Of a DNA stretch of 64,000 nucleotides, positions 33,270 through 44,007 are shown one piece after another (position 1 is the first letter of the stretch; the number at the start of each line of letters is the position of its first letter). A program made the position numbers and the translations under genes. Below the pieces are notes generated by a model. It saw only the letters and a list, made by a program, of their open reading frames with translations. It was not told the origin of the DNA and ran no database searches. Source of the DNA: Lepidostoma basale (lineage: Eukaryota > Arthropoda > Insecta > Trichoptera > Lepidostomatidae). The DNA is taken from contig JAHDVF020000068.1 of assembly GCA_022606425.2 (NCBI GenBank), positions 1,674,001 to 1,738,000 on the forward strand, written 5' to 3'.

Positions 33270-34330
33270 GGATGCTTATTATACTTTAGCTAGGCCATAT
33301 ATCAATCCCATAAAATATTATAGAACTTCTATTAACCCTTAACGTACCGTGTTCAAAACAAAACGCTCGCTCCCATGTGGTCAATTCAGTTTACCGCTAA
33401 CTTTATCTAAATATCAAGCATATGACTCGATGAATCAAAATTTAATTTATGTCATCTTGTAGGGAATTTTATTAGAAATAGATCGATATCTATAATATAC
33501 ATGGATTATTTGAAAAACATATCATTATTAATTTTTTTCTGGAACCATGCGATTTCTGATATGGAATGCGTCACAGCATACGAGCGACTGGCACCAAGTA
33601 TAAACTTGTCTCGCTCCGTGGCGCCGCGCCGCGGCCGGCGGGGCGAGACTTTACGAGATTTTACGTATGATAAAGGCACCTAGGCAAAATGTATAGTACG
33701 TTCAAGACAACGAGTACGTATTAATATTGCGATTTCTGATATAGAATGCGAGACAGCATAATTATGATCAACTGACACCAAGTATGAACTTGTCTCGCCC
33801 CGCCGCGCCGTGGCTCTATAATTTTACGTATGATAAAGGCACCTAGGCAAAATGTTTACTACGTTCAAGACAACGAGTACGTATTAATATTTGTCCCTTT
33901 TGGTAAAGTGTTAATATTTTCACAGTTCTGATATTATTAAGTTGCATGCTGCGTTTCCGTCCACAGTCGGTATTATTACGTACCTATGAAAAGGTCAAAC
34001 ATATAATTTATAATACGTTCAAAACAGCGAGTAAGTATTTGTCACTTTTGATAAAGTTGTAAATATTAGCAAAACAAATTCTACCTTAACACGAATGAAG
34101 GTGGGGGCAGTCTTAGAAAATATTTTTTTTTGGGATGAAGGAAGTAATTTTTTGCTTTTTTTTTATTAAGAAATATTGAGAACACTTCAATGGAGGATTA
34201 CAATTTTTTTTATAATATTAGGGTCCATAGGTTTTAAGAAAATCAACTTTATATTGGCAGTGGAAACTCAATTGACCACATGGCAACGCGACGGTTAAAC
34301 TGACGTTTTCAACAATATAAAATGATTTAT
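33270..34330. repeat. HHR-4 flank interrupted by TTAA element
   Basis: Left piece ATAAAATATTATAGAACTTC and right piece AACTGACGTTTTCAACAAT are contiguous in other HHR-4 copies. The TTAA element split them. Confidence 0.65.
33336..34294. mobile_element. TTAA-flanked DNA element, copy B (uninterrupted)
   Basis: 959 bp, flanked by TTAA at 33332-33335 and 34295-34298. Very close to copy A over both halves, including GGCACCTAGGCAAAATGTAT and GGCAACGCGACGG. It has an internal tandem duplication (33548-33720 against about 33728-33885), seen from repeated GCGATTTCTGATAT and GATAAAGGCACCTAGGCAAA. It carries the single CGGCG that is the empty Transib site at about 33636-33640. Confidence 0.78.
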
Positions 34331-34344
34331 TATTGTAAGTATTC

Positions 34345-34775
34345 ATGTTGGAAGAATAAGTATATAAGAAAATAAAGTAAGGTCAGAATATACAAATCCT
34401 GCGTAAGGATTGTACTGACATATGGTATTGAGACCAGAGCGGATACGACGTGAACGAAGGCTAAAGTTCGGGTGGCAGAGATGCGGACGCTAAGGACAAT
34501 AGCAAATAAGACTCTTCGAGGGTGAGGTACAAGACTATTCGAGTAATCTGCAAGTTGGAAAATATCGTAACATGAGCCAGACGCAGAAAATATTGCAATG
34601 CGCACGTGAAGAGAACGGATCCCCCTAGAATCCCACACGTTGTGGCGCATCAGATTCCTGTTGGTTACCGTCCCCCCGGAAGACCGCCAAAGAAATAGAG
34701 AAGTAGCTGGGAGTCAACTTCCCAAGAGAGGCCACCCCGACTGCAGTAACAGATAAAAGGTCTAAAAGAATAATA
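34345..34775 (+). mobile_element. LINE-B, 5'-truncated and decayed
   Basis: The plus strand carries TYGIETRADTT, EMRTLRTIANKTLR, VKRTDPPRIP and PPGRPPK in broken frames, with an AAAAGAATAAT end. Confidence 0.75.
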
Positions 34776-35267
34776 TGTATGTTTTAAATAGTTCTCTCTC
34801 TTCTACTTAATATTTCGAAGAAATGGTATGATAATTAGTTGGATCAGTTCATATATTATCAAATGCATGCAAATTCTAGCGTCTAAATCAAACGAGGTTA
34901 ACTCTTTAACACTGTTTCGAATTATTTCACAGTGCAGAATCATTTCAAATATATCAAAATTAATTTGAAATATCGCTGAGGGCATTAACAGATACGTTTG
35001 AATGACGTTCAATAATAGGCCATCAAAGCTCCATGAAACGTGATTGCATTAAATGTGCTTCTACTGGTGAATAGTCTATTCTAACTAAACCTGCATGCGT
35101 TCTATGTACGAGTATTCAGATATCATGTTCCTCGAAGCGCGCAACTATCACGATTCAATTGACACGAGTAAATAATAATGTAATCTAATAATTTTACTGA
35201 AATCTCTTGATGGAAGTTCATTTTAAATAATAAATAAATAATACGATGTTTCTTAAATAACTCTCTT

Positions 35268-35298
35268 ACGGTTTTGCCAGGCTCGCTGGCATCGACAG
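35268..35298 (-). ncRNA. Hammerhead-like motif (HHR-8, antisense, mutated)
   Basis: Minus strand: CTGTCGA, T, helix II GCCAG/CTGGC, then AAAA instead of GAAA. Presumed inactive. Confidence 0.45.
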
Positions 35299-35678
35299 GG
35301 TGACAAGGGTGATAAACATGATTCTATACAAAAATTATCTTCAAATATTTATATAAACTTTACTGAATTTAAATATTGGTATTACAGGTATTCAATCGGA
35401 TTCATATTCAATACAATGTATTTTATAATTTTACTATAGCTTACACATTTATATAAAGCGTTCGAAAAAATAATACATAATTAAATACAAAAGTTATAAA
35501 TAAATAAATAAAAACAAAAATAAAAAATTAAATAAAAATAAAAACAATGTAACATTTGTAATACCAATATTTAAATAAAGTAAATTTTATAAAAAATATT
35601 ATTTTTTGTATGGAATCACGTTTATCACCTCTGATCTGTATGTATATAAAGGACTGGGTTTTCAATAGTGTCACCAGT

Positions 35679-35711
35679 CTGTCGATGCCAGCGATCCTGG
35701 CGAAACCGGTC
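35679..35711 (+). ncRNA. Hammerhead-like motif with variant core (HHR-8)
   Basis: CTGTCGA (A6 replaced by U relative to CUGANGA), T, helix II GCCAG/CTGGC, GAAA, palindromic ACCGGT, GTC. Helix I CAGT/GCTG pairs. The same A6 change occurs at 45890 and 53510, so it is a family trait rather than a random hit. Confidence 0.55.
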
Positions 35712-35844
35712 GCTGTGGAAATAAAGACGTAAATGGAAGTAGTTAAAAAACATCGTTTTATTTAATTATTAGATAATAATGTATTATGACATTTTTGGAA
35801 CGATATCCTCGTAGGTACTGAACATTACTAGTATTGAAAAGAGG

Positions 35845-36000
35845 CATAAGTAGGCCCCAGAAATGATGGGCTGATGACATGATTCCAATCGGGGAAAGGA
35901 GATGTATAAAAGTCGCACAAGACGAACGGATATAATTTGAAAGGGGCTATATCTAGCAATGAAGAGATGAGTAGAGAGATAAGAAGAAGAAAAAGGATTA
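35845..36000 (+). mobile_element. LINE-D remnant
   Basis: The decayed frame gives RPQKWWADDMIPIGERRCIK, VAQDERI and an AGATAAGAAGAAGAAAAAG tail. Confidence 0.55.
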
Positions 36001-36009
36001 AAAATTAAC

Positions 36010-37030
36010 TGATAAAATAAGGTGGTAATTCAGTAAACATCATATGGATAAAATTCTTTATAACGTGACTCGAACAATCGCTATCTGAGCACAGTGTTTT
36101 AAGATACTTATCATGTTAGTATGCTTTTTGTTCATATCTGCAAAAAAAAATTGGATTTAATAACGGTCCAATGTTTTTTTTAAAGCCAAATAATTCGTCG
36201 AAATAGAGCGACTACGAAGATTTCATTAAAGACTATTCTAGTGAAAGTTCGATCCATAATTAAACGCGAAGCAAAGGTATAAAACACGTTTATTTTCAAC
36301 TATCTTACTCCTATTGAAAAGGGAATAGAAACTCCTTCCGCCGTGTAAGACCAGTTTTCCCTAATTGCTACTTGAATCACAAAAAATAGCCAACAAGAAC
36401 ACAAAAGAGCCCCGAAAACGTCTATATTATTGAATGACGTCCACAAATATTTGGAGATGGTACTTATTTTCAAAATTAACGTCGCATTTGTGTATTTACT
36501 CTACCCCCACTTTAACGAGGGTACGTTTCCAGAATATTTGAATTTGGAATAAAATAAACAAAAGAGAAATGTAATCAGAGTTGAATCTGACTGAGGACCG
36601 TAAAGCCAATGGCCCGCAAGACAATCTAGCGGGCTTTTTCATTTAAAAACAAATAAAGGACAAAGGAAGAGACATTAAGTAGTAGATTGATGAAACAAGG
36701 GAGGTTTTATTAAGTATCCCTGGATATAGAAGGAAATAAAGGTCTGCGAAGTAAACTCAATAAGGTAGAATGAAAGGAAACTGAATATTAAATATACCGA
36801 AAATTACTTACATTTGAAATATATATTCTCGAAAATTATGGAATTCGCAGACTTGTTATTTATAATGAAATAAAAGGGGAATTAATTTTTTTCTATTATA
36901 TAACGACAGTTTGACTTTTTAGTCATCTTGAATTCGTCTTTTACATTCGAGTTATCGTCCCTCTGCAATGCTGATGAAAATGTCAAAAACAGGAAAATAA
37001 ACCAGGTTTGAGACGGTAAGGTGAATGAAT
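36010..37030. other. Non-repetitive Beat intron segment
   Basis: No repeat family recognised and somewhat less AT-rich than its neighbours. At 36612-36639 a perfect GCCCGC/GCGGGC stem is followed by five T, resembling an intrinsic terminator but without a bacterial context. Could hold conserved noncoding sequence. Confidence 0.35.
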
Positions 37031-37048
37031 AGGAGAAGAATATATTTT

Positions 37049-37354
37049 TAACTAACTAACCATCTCCCCGTCTCCCCGATGGGGTAGTCAGAAATAATGG
37101 ACTGCCACACTTCTCTTTCTTGACATATTTCTCTCGCTTCCTCAACATTCATACATCGTGTCATGCACGCGTGTCGATTTCTCTGACTCCTCACATGGCC
37201 AATATTCAATATTTGATTTATTTGATCGTGCAACGTTTTCCTAGTTCTTCCTATATTTCTGGTTCCATTTACATCGTTAACATATATATTTTTTACCATT
37301 CTTTCTTCATTCATTCTTTCCATATGTCCAAACCATCTTAATGATCCTGTATAT
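37049..37354 (-). mobile_element. LINE-A with 10-bp target duplication
   Basis: Antisense LINE-A from tail (AACTAACTAACCATCTCCC) to CCATCTTAATGATCCTG. Minus frame ERMNEERMVKNIYVNDVNGT to SDYPIGETG is open. AATATATTTT flanks it (37039-37048 and 37355-37364). Confidence 0.88.
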
Positions 37355-37384
37355 AATATATTTTATACACTGTTAAATTTAAAA

Positions 37385-37760
37385 AAAATGTTTTATGATG
37401 ATGATGTCAACATTGGTTGACGTAACAGCTGTCGCGAAAAATAAAAATGCAATTGTGATACATAAAACAAAGTTTTTTTTTAATTTAACCGTGTATAATG
37501 TAAAATTATCATAGTGTTTCAGCCAAAACAATGGTCTATTTAATATTTTTTTTTATTTCGTACGAAGGACTTAATTTGTAGTGTGGTATTAATAAAAATA
37601 TTATTAGATAATCCATTATTTTGGCGGAAACACTTAATATAGATATTAGATATTTCAACATTATTAACTGTTTAAATAAAAAAAACTTTGTTATGAATAT
37701 CACAATTAATTATATTAAGTCGAGACAGCTTTTTCGCTTACATAAAAAAACAAATGCGTC
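37385..37760. repeat. HHR-2 relic pair
   Basis: Sense half at 37395-37435: ATGATGA (C3 lost), GTCAACATTGGTTGAC, then GTAACAGCTGTC. Antisense half at 37725-37740: GTCGAGACAGCTTTTTCGC. Between are the flanks GTTTCAGCCAAAACAATGG and CCATTATTTTGGCGGAAAC. Confidence 0.65.
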
Positions 37761-37852
37761 GTTTCCTAAAAAATAAAATTTAATAAAAGTTTTAACAATT
37801 AAAGTGGTATAAAAATTAGTAAACGTGTGTTAATTTTTATTGATTATATTAA

Positions 37853-38012
37853 CCATCACGTCGTTTCTCCGAAGAGGTAGGCTATTTATTTATTTATTTC
37901 ATATTTGATTGATTTGATTGTGCCACGTTTTCCACGATATTCATCTATTTCTAGTTCCATTTACGTAGTAGACATATAACTTATTTACCATTCTTTCTTT
38001 CATGTTGCGCAT
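37853..38012 (-). mobile_element. LINE-A remnant with internal deletion
   Basis: TTAACCATCACGTCGTTTCTCCG-type end (37853-37880) followed by (ATTT)n, then CATATTTGATTGATTTGATT and CGTGCCACG-like block to CCATTCTTTC. Confidence 0.62.
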
Positions 38013-38014
38013 TT

Positions 38015-38375
38015 CTTGGATCGATATAATGATCAACATATATGTTCTCCAGAGAGCCAGAGCTGATAGGGAAATGTTGGCCAATATTAAAGCTCGTAAA
38101 GTGGTATATTAAGGTCATGTAGTTAGTGTCATTAGGGAAGAAAAATATTAATTGCTACACCTGATCATTGAAGGTCTGAAAATAGAGCGTACATGAGGTG
38201 TTGCCAGAAGGTTTATCTCCAGGTTCCAAAATATACAGGGACTGATAAGACTGGTTTAAGGAGGGTTGAGGAGCTATTTTGAGCTGCCAGGGATAAAAAC
38301 GCCTACTCACAAGTGATATTAGATGTCGAGGAGGCCTGATATGATACCAAAAGAAGAAGAAGAATAAAGGATGTA
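38015..38375 (+). mobile_element. LINE-C, decayed
   Basis: Carries REPELIGKCW, KVVY*GHVV and RRFISRFQNIQGL in mixed frames, with the tail AAAAGAAGAAGAAGAATAAA. Confidence 0.65.
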
Positions 38376-38454
38376 GATATTTGTTATTAAATTGAATATT
38401 TTATAACTGTTAATGCAGAAACTTTGATATATATCACAATTGTACTTATTTTAC

Positions 38455-38490
38455 GACAGCTGTTTCATCAACCAATGTTGACATTATCAG
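38455..38490 (-). ncRNA. Hammerhead-like motif (HHR-2), one core change
   Basis: Minus strand: CTGATAA (G8 to A), T, helix II GTCAAC/GTTGAT, GAAA, ACAGCTGT, GTC. Loss of G8, the putative general base, predicts inactivity. Confidence 0.55.
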
Positions 38491-39004
38491 GTGTTACAAA
38501 AATATATCAAATGTCAAATTTTCTTTATTTTTTTAATCTTTTTTGTATTTGAATATATCACACATTTGTTATTTTAACTCTGTAATACCAATCATGTCTT
38601 CAATAAAACAATGTAATAAATTCTTAACCTATAGATAAAGCTGCTTAAATAAATCGTGTTTTAGTATTTTTTATTGCAGATTATCTGAACTTTTATGGGA
38701 TATTTTATTTGTTTTGTAATATAAGGTTGTAAATTTAAAATAATTCCTAAGTTTGATGTGACTACCGAAAATCTACCCTTTACTTTTATTTGTTTACAAC
38801 TAATCGGTAATTAATAATAATAATATGTTCTTACAACACTAAATGTTCATATTAAAATTATTAACTTTTTTATCACTACCTAACCTTAACATTTGTTTTG
38901 ATAATCAGTTATTGCCATTGTAAAAATCTTTTGCTGAAATAAAATAAGTTTTTTTTTCGATTACATTTTAATTTTTCTGGAATTGTTTAGGAGATACGAA
39001 ATAA

Positions 39005-39125
39005 AAAGTTTACATCATTCTTCCAACGATGAAGGTATAATACCTTAAAAAACGTGTCTAAAGAAATGATTTAAAATAGGAACAAAAAAACATGCTTTCT
39101 GAAAATATTTTTTGTTTCGTTTTAC
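39005..39125 (+). repeat. HHR-5 relic
   Basis: CATTCTTCCAACGATGAAGG, TATAATACCTTAAAAAACGT and GTCTAAAGAAATG. The GAAAC block is decayed. Confidence 0.5.
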
Positions 39126-39621
39126 ACTGTTACATCAGTAATAGAAAAACGATATCATTTCATTCCTATCAATGAATTCAAAATCTTTTTCAATAGAATT
39201 ATAAACAGTACATCGGAATTTCTATTGAATGTTTCTGTTTAATAACTCTGATCGCATTTCCCCAGTTCATTAAATAGTGTACCAAGTCATGTAAAACATA
39301 AATTTCAATACCCTATTGTTCAAATATATTTTGTGGTGGTGGTAATATGAGATACTGCGCACAATAGCTAACAAAGTATGTACCCCTGTTTTCCAAAGCC
39401 TACATAAATTAGTCCACGGGATAGGTGGAAGAATTTCCTTACACGTGATAACACTACCTATGTTATACCGCCCGTACAGCTTTGAGTATAATATGTTTTG
39501 AAATTCTATGGATATATAATATATAAGAGTAAATTAATTTATAAGTTGCGGAGGAAACTGTTAGTATATATTTTCTTTTTTTATATACTTTGTATACAAT
39601 TTAAAAAAAAATTACGTATCA

Positions 39622-39653
39622 GACATGTTTCGGACAACCCGGTCCTTCCTCAG
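39622..39653 (-). ncRNA. Hammerhead-like ribozyme motif (HHR-3)
   Basis: Minus strand: CTGAGGA, extra A, helix II GGAC/GTCC, GAAA, palindromic ACATGT, GTC. Helix I TATCA/TGATA pairs fully. All three helices are present. Confidence 0.75.
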
Positions 39654-39758
39654 TGATATTATATTATAAAGATATTTAAAATAGTATAAATTTTTTTTTT
39701 TTCTTTTTAATATACTTTGTACAACACTTATATAAATGAAAAATTAAAAAAAATCATA

Positions 39759-39791
39759 GACATTTTTCAGACCAGAAGAGTCCTTCTTCAC
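39759..39791 (-). ncRNA. Hammerhead-like motif (HHR-3), degraded
   Basis: Minus strand GTGAAGA, A, GGAC and GGTC around CTCTTCTG, then TGAAAAATGTC. C3 is lost and helix III disrupted. Confidence 0.4.
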
Positions 39792-39934
39792 TAAAGATAC
39801 ATTTAAAAAAATATTATTAAATTGTTTACATGATCTGACAGATGTTATAAATTTTAAATTGAATTAATATTTGTTATAACAAAAGCATAAACGTTCCAAA
39901 CTTAAGCTTTATAACATCTGTCAGATCATTTTAA

Positions 39935-39965
39935 CTGAAGAAGGGCTATTTGTCCGAAACATGTC
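39935..39965 (+). ncRNA. Hammerhead-like ribozyme motif (HHR-3)
   Basis: CTGAAGA, extra A, helix II GGGC/GTCC (one G-U), GAAA, palindromic ACATGT, GTC. It pairs head to head with 39759-39791. The flank ATAACATCTGTCAGATCATT lies between. Confidence 0.68.
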
Positions 39966-40322
39966 TATGTAATTTTTTTTAATATAAGTGTTGTATATAC
40001 AAAGTAAATAAAAAAGAAATAGGGAAACAAACCATCATAACAACACAAAGTATGGCGTATACAGAAAAAAATATTTTAAAATTGTTTACAAATATGATCA
40101 GATACAAATTGACAGATGTTATAAAGCTTTTCATACATAGATTATTTTATTTATTAATAAAAATACTGGTGATGTATATCACCGATTTCAAATGCTTAAT
40201 GTATAACCAAATAATTCGGAGATTGTAATAATTTTTAAAATATGGGTATTTTTTTAAATCCCAATCTTATTAATTGTTACTGAATTTCATCAAGAATTTT
40301 TATTATGAATTGATGAAATTAA

Positions 40323-40380
40323 ATCTTCTTCTTAAAGTGCCCTGTCAGGTCCCCCCGACGTTGGCGATCTCTCTGGTAAC
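40323..40380 (-). mobile_element. LINE-C 3'-end stub
   Basis: Only about 55 bp: TCTTCTTCTTAAAGTGCCC, GGTCCCCCCGACGTTGGCG, ATCTCTCTGGTAAC, antisense to EIANVGG-stop. An extremely 5'-truncated insertion. Confidence 0.78.
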
Positions 40381-40740
40381 TTTGTTTTATGTATCACAAT
40401 TTATTTTATTTTGCAAACAACAAAAACAAAGTAATTTAATTTAACAGTTTAAAATGTTAAGGTTTTATAGTGTTTCAGCCAAAACAATGTACTATTCAAT
40501 TTATGTTTGTAGTAGAGCTTTGAGTATTTAAATAAATAGATAATTAATTTCATACACATGCATTTTCACTGGTTTCATAAGTTATCTAGGGGGCAGTAAG
40601 CTTGACACCTGATCCAGTGGACTTAAGTTCAATCCTAGACACGTCAAATTTCTTCTTTATTCAAATCAAATCATTCATTCCGATTCAAATCCTTGGGGTT
40701 GGTAATTTTTTTAAAAGACAGAATTAAAAAAGCTTCTTAC

Positions 40741-40927
40741 CTGCAATTGTCATATTAGAACTTTTGTAAACTATCCTAAAAGTTGGCGCTTCCGTGGAGA
40801 CCTCGCAGCGGTAGACGCCTGCCGAGCGGGGTGACAGGGCGGTCAGCTCCAGGTCACACGTCACGGGGGAGCAGCGGGGAGGGCGCGCCAGGCGCACCCC
40901 GTGCACCGGGAAGGGCAGACCTGCGGG
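40741..40927 (-). CDS. Beat-family Ig protein, exon 2 found (first Ig domain, C-terminal half)
   Basis: The minus strand starts after GAATGTGCAG (AG at 40929-40928), phase 0, and encodes PAGLPFPVHGVRLARPPRC, SPVTCDLELTALSPRSAGVY and RCEVSTEAPTFRIVYKSSN. L-x-L-x-x-(L/V)-x-x-x-S-A-G-x-Y-R-C-E-V-S-x-E-A-P is the hallmark of the first Ig domain of Beat proteins. The donor is GTAAGA (40740-40735), phase 1, matching exon 3. The first 140 nt are markedly GC-rich against an AT-rich intron on both sides. CSPVTC adds an extra Cys pair. Confidence 0.92.
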
Positions 40928-41042
40928 CTGCACATTCAGCAGTTAGACCAGTGATTTTACTATCAGAAAGAGCAAGACACTTCAATTTCCTCAGCCAAAT
41001 AAAATATGCATGTAGCAACAAATTCTAAAAAAGAGTGTTTAA

Positions 41043-41489
41043 GAAGGGTGAAAGTAGAATAAATGCAGTAGAAATGAGATCTCTTAGACGAATGTGTAGA
41101 TACTCTGTGTTTGATAGAGTGTCGAATGAAAATATAAAAAGTGAATGCGGTGCAAATGATGGTGTTATGAACAAAATAATGAAAGGATCATTAAGATGGT
41201 TTGGACATATGTAAAAAATGAATGACGAAAGAATGGTAAAAAAATAAATGTTAACGATGTAAATGGAACTAAAAATAAAGGAAGACCGAGGAATACTTGG
41301 CACGATCAAATACATTAAATATTGAATGTCGGCCATGTGAGGAGTCAGAGAAATCGACGCGCGTGCATGACACGATGTTTGAATGTTGAGGAAGCAAGAT
41401 AAATATGTCAGGAAAGAAAAGTGTGGCAGTCCATTCTTTCTGCCTACCCCTTCGGGGAAACGGCGTGATGGTTAGTTAGTTAGTTAGTA
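41043..41489 (+). mobile_element. LINE-A with 9-bp target duplication
   Basis: Plus strand from GAAAGTAGAATAAATGCAGT to GGTTAGTTAGTTAGTTAGTA, with RSQRNRRACMTRC and ILSAYPFGETA intact but stops upstream. AGTGTTTAA flanks it (41034-41042 and 41490-41498). Confidence 0.87.
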
Positions 41490-41939
41490 AGTGTTTAAAA
41501 TTTTATTTGAGAGAATTCCATGTTATTAAAGGAAAAAACTAATCGGAAAATATGATATTACTGAAATTTATATTGTTATGTGTTTGTGTATAGTTAATTT
41601 AGATTACTTGTTTTGTGAAATGGTCAAAGGAACTCGTCAGACTGACACTTCTGGACTGACAACTTTCACACGAATCACCGAATGCAGTCCACAATGCCTC
41701 GAATGCACAGACTTTGCAATGTATATGGACAATAGTTAGACATGTTTTGTAAGAGTCTTCAATTTTTAAAAAGCAACTCCTTGCTCTTTTTGATTTTACA
41801 TAGATTTTAAACTTCATTTATATTAGTATTCGTCTCCTATTCGCTCGCCCCACATGAAAACCATCCGGTCACATGTTGGATTGGTAAATTACCATCACTT
41901 TGTTTCTTTTTTTTTCTTTTTTTCTCTCTAATCTTGAAT

Positions 41940-42110
41940 GTCAGATTACTTGTATGTATTTATTTATGTATTTTCATGGGTATGTGTATTTGTGTGTATG
42001 TACCATATATATGTATGTATGTATTTGTATATACATATATAAGTGGATGTGTATATAAATGCACATATGTGTAGGTGTACGTGTATGTGTGTATATATGA
42101 ATTTCCTGTT
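41940..42110. repeat. Degenerate TGTA/TATG microsatellite
   Basis: Runs of TATGTATGTATG and TGTGTATGTGT. AT/GT-rich low-complexity DNA. Confidence 0.75.
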
Positions 42111-42299
42111 TCCCTATTCATTTATCGTCTTCGCTTTTCGACATTTCACAGTCAAATTATTATTATGAATGTTTCTCTTTTATCTCATGTACGTAATTTA
42201 TATTTTCTATTATGTTATCCTTATTCTTGTTTTTGTGTTTTGCCGTTATATGTTAGTTGTCTGTTCATGTGTGCAAATATTAATTACCTTTTTTACTAA

Positions 42300-42355
42300 A
42301 CATGGTATTTTTTGTAAAAGCCCTTGCGGCGTTTATGTCAAAAATAAATAAATAA
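42300..42355 (+). mobile_element. Possible LINE 3' end
   Basis: GTAAAAGCCCTTGCGGCGTT then AAAAATAAATAAATAATTAA. Resembles the end at 22030-22195. Family unknown. Confidence 0.3.
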
Positions 42356-42549
42356 TTAATTGTTTATATATTTAAAAATACGAATAGTTTCTTTGCTAAA
42401 TCAATAGCTTTAGTGTAAAAAATTACTCTCAACCCAAAATTTTCTTTTAGAAAATCCTTGTCACACATGTTACACAAAGTTAACCACACATGTTACATAT
42501 GTTCCTAGGTTCTTGTATTTAGTGTGAAATAATTTTGGTAAGTTTATAT

Positions 42550-42670
42550 CATTCTCCCGAAGGTGAACATGTAAAGCTTTAGACACATGTCGAGAAAAAT
42601 AAACTCAAAAGTGGAAAAGACAGTATTTTAGTTATTAAAAAATCGATGTTATGGAATTCCACAGAGAAAC
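42550..42670 (+). repeat. HHR-5 relic
   Basis: ATTCTCCCGAAGGTGAACAT, GACACATGTCGAGAAAAATA and TGGAATTCCACAGAGAAACG. The core is decayed, the flanks kept. Confidence 0.55.
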
Positions 42671-42779
42671 GCCTTATTGAAATCATAGCTTTTGTTTAAA
42701 ATCAATACACATATGTAATAAATAAATCTTAACACCTGTGAATTTAAATTCTTAATATTATTAATAACGATTATTTTTT

Positions 42780-42835
42780 AGCATAACAGCTGTTACATCA
42801 ACCAATATTGGAATCTTCTCAAATATGATAACAAA
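42780..42835 (-). repeat. HHR-2 relic
   Basis: ATAACAGCTGTTACATCAAC and CAATATTGGAATCTTCTCAA. Core decayed. Confidence 0.45.
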
Positions 42836-43149
42836 TAACTTCTTGACTGTAATATTACAGATATTAATTTTGTTTTTGTCGAATGTTTGTTCGATTTCCA
42901 AGTATAATATATGGTATAGTATATTATTGAAGTATTCCTGCCAAAACACTGGCGTTTTCTTATGAGGGTATTAAAATCAATTTATTTGTGTTAAAATTGA
43001 ATTTGCGCAACTTTCAGCCGGCTTCTTGGGCTTCTTGGCCATTCCGCTGTCGATTTGCAATGATTTTATGTCGTCTTTGTCGCCTGACAACCAAGTGTCC
43101 GGGTCGACCCTGTCCCCTCTTTTCGCGTCTAGTTGTTCATTTTTTAAAT

Positions 43150-43470
43150 TAAATTTAATTAATTTATTTAAATATATCCAAAGCATTACATAATTATTTT
43201 CCATTACAATAAAGATACGAGTAAGTAATGCATATAAAAATAATAAAAAGAGCGAGGAGCTCAGGATGCATGACAAAGAAATAAAATGAATATGCAATAT
43301 AATAAAGACAGTACTTCCCTCAGGTGAGATAGACTTTCACAAAACACATCAGAATCCGAGGTGATACGATTTAGCATAGATATTGCTCTACCTACCGGCA
43401 TAGCCATTGGCAGGTTGGTTCTGCATTGTGGAAGAGACGATCTGAAGAGGATTGCTGGATATGCATGGAT
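43150..43470 (-). repeat. Dispersed retroposon-like repeat R2, copy 2
   Basis: Shares AGATATTGCTCTACCTACC-type and CATTGGCAGGTTGGTTCTGC blocks with 4735-5035. Continues into a less AT-rich segment to about 43625 with open minus-strand frames that I do not recognise. Confidence 0.5.
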
Positions 43471-43686
43471 GGGAACGGCAATGGATAGGGGGCGCGGCGT
43501 ACTTTGGGAGAGGCCTACGTTTAGCAGTGGATGACAGACGGCTTTCCAACTTTTCATTCCGCAATTCACAATCCATTTGACTCCAGTGAGTCTCTCCATT
43601 CCCATTCCATTTAGTTTCTCTCATTAAATATGTTTAAACAAATCTAATTTCAATCCTCTGGTACAGGTCTATATAGAATGACTAAC

Positions 43687-43853
43687 CTTTACTCCGGGCA
43701 TATATCTGAAGATTTCCGCTTCGTCTTTGAACCACTTGGCCGAGTAAAGCCGATCGCTTCCCATATTATAACGACAGCTGAGGGTGGCATTCTCCCGCGG
43801 ATCGGCCAAGAGTGGAACCACCAACTCCACTATCTCATGACCGCCACTTGGAC
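43687..43853 (-). CDS. Beat-family Ig protein, exon 1 found (first Ig domain, N-terminal half)
   Basis: The acceptor TTTTTTTCCAG precedes 43853. The exon opens with two bases completing a codon, so a previous exon ends in phase 1. It encodes PSGGHEIVELVVPLLADPRE, NATLSCRYNMGSDRLYSAKW and FKDEAEIFRYMPGVK. L-x-C-x-Y-x-x-x-x-D-x-L-Y-S-x-K-W-(F/Y)-K-D-E-x-E-(I/F)-(F/Y)-R-Y-x-P is the first Ig-domain signature of the Beat family, secreted or anchored ligands that pair with Sidestep receptors in motor-axon guidance. The donor is GTTAGT (43686-43681), phase 0. The signal-peptide exon was not found. Confidence 0.93.
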
Positions 43854-44007
43854 CTGGAAAAAAACAAAAAATATATTGAATTAGCTTTTCTAAATAATTC
43901 AGGCATCTGCTGCGTAGAGATAAATACCGCCTCCTCCAAACGATCATAACTAAACTAACTAACGATCACGCTGTTTCCCCATACTGCTCTGTCCTGACGT
44001 ACCTTTA

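Larger units (their letters stand above)
35195..35770. repeat. HHR-8 palindromic element, full length
   Basis: Arms of about 190 bp flank a central AT-rich stretch. Left: TCTCTTGATGGAAGTTCATT, GCCAGGCTCGCTGGCATCG, AAACATGATTCTATACAAAA. Right: TTTGTATGGAATCACGTTTA, TGCCAGCGATCCTGGCG, GTAGTTAAAAAACATCG. Centre: GGTATTACAG and TAATACCAATATTTAAAT. Each arm holds one hammerhead-like motif. Confidence 0.82.

Noticed and set aside
43388..43624. Minus-strand open frames over 43261-43624 as an exon
   Set aside because: They overlap the R2 repeat and show no domain or splice sites.
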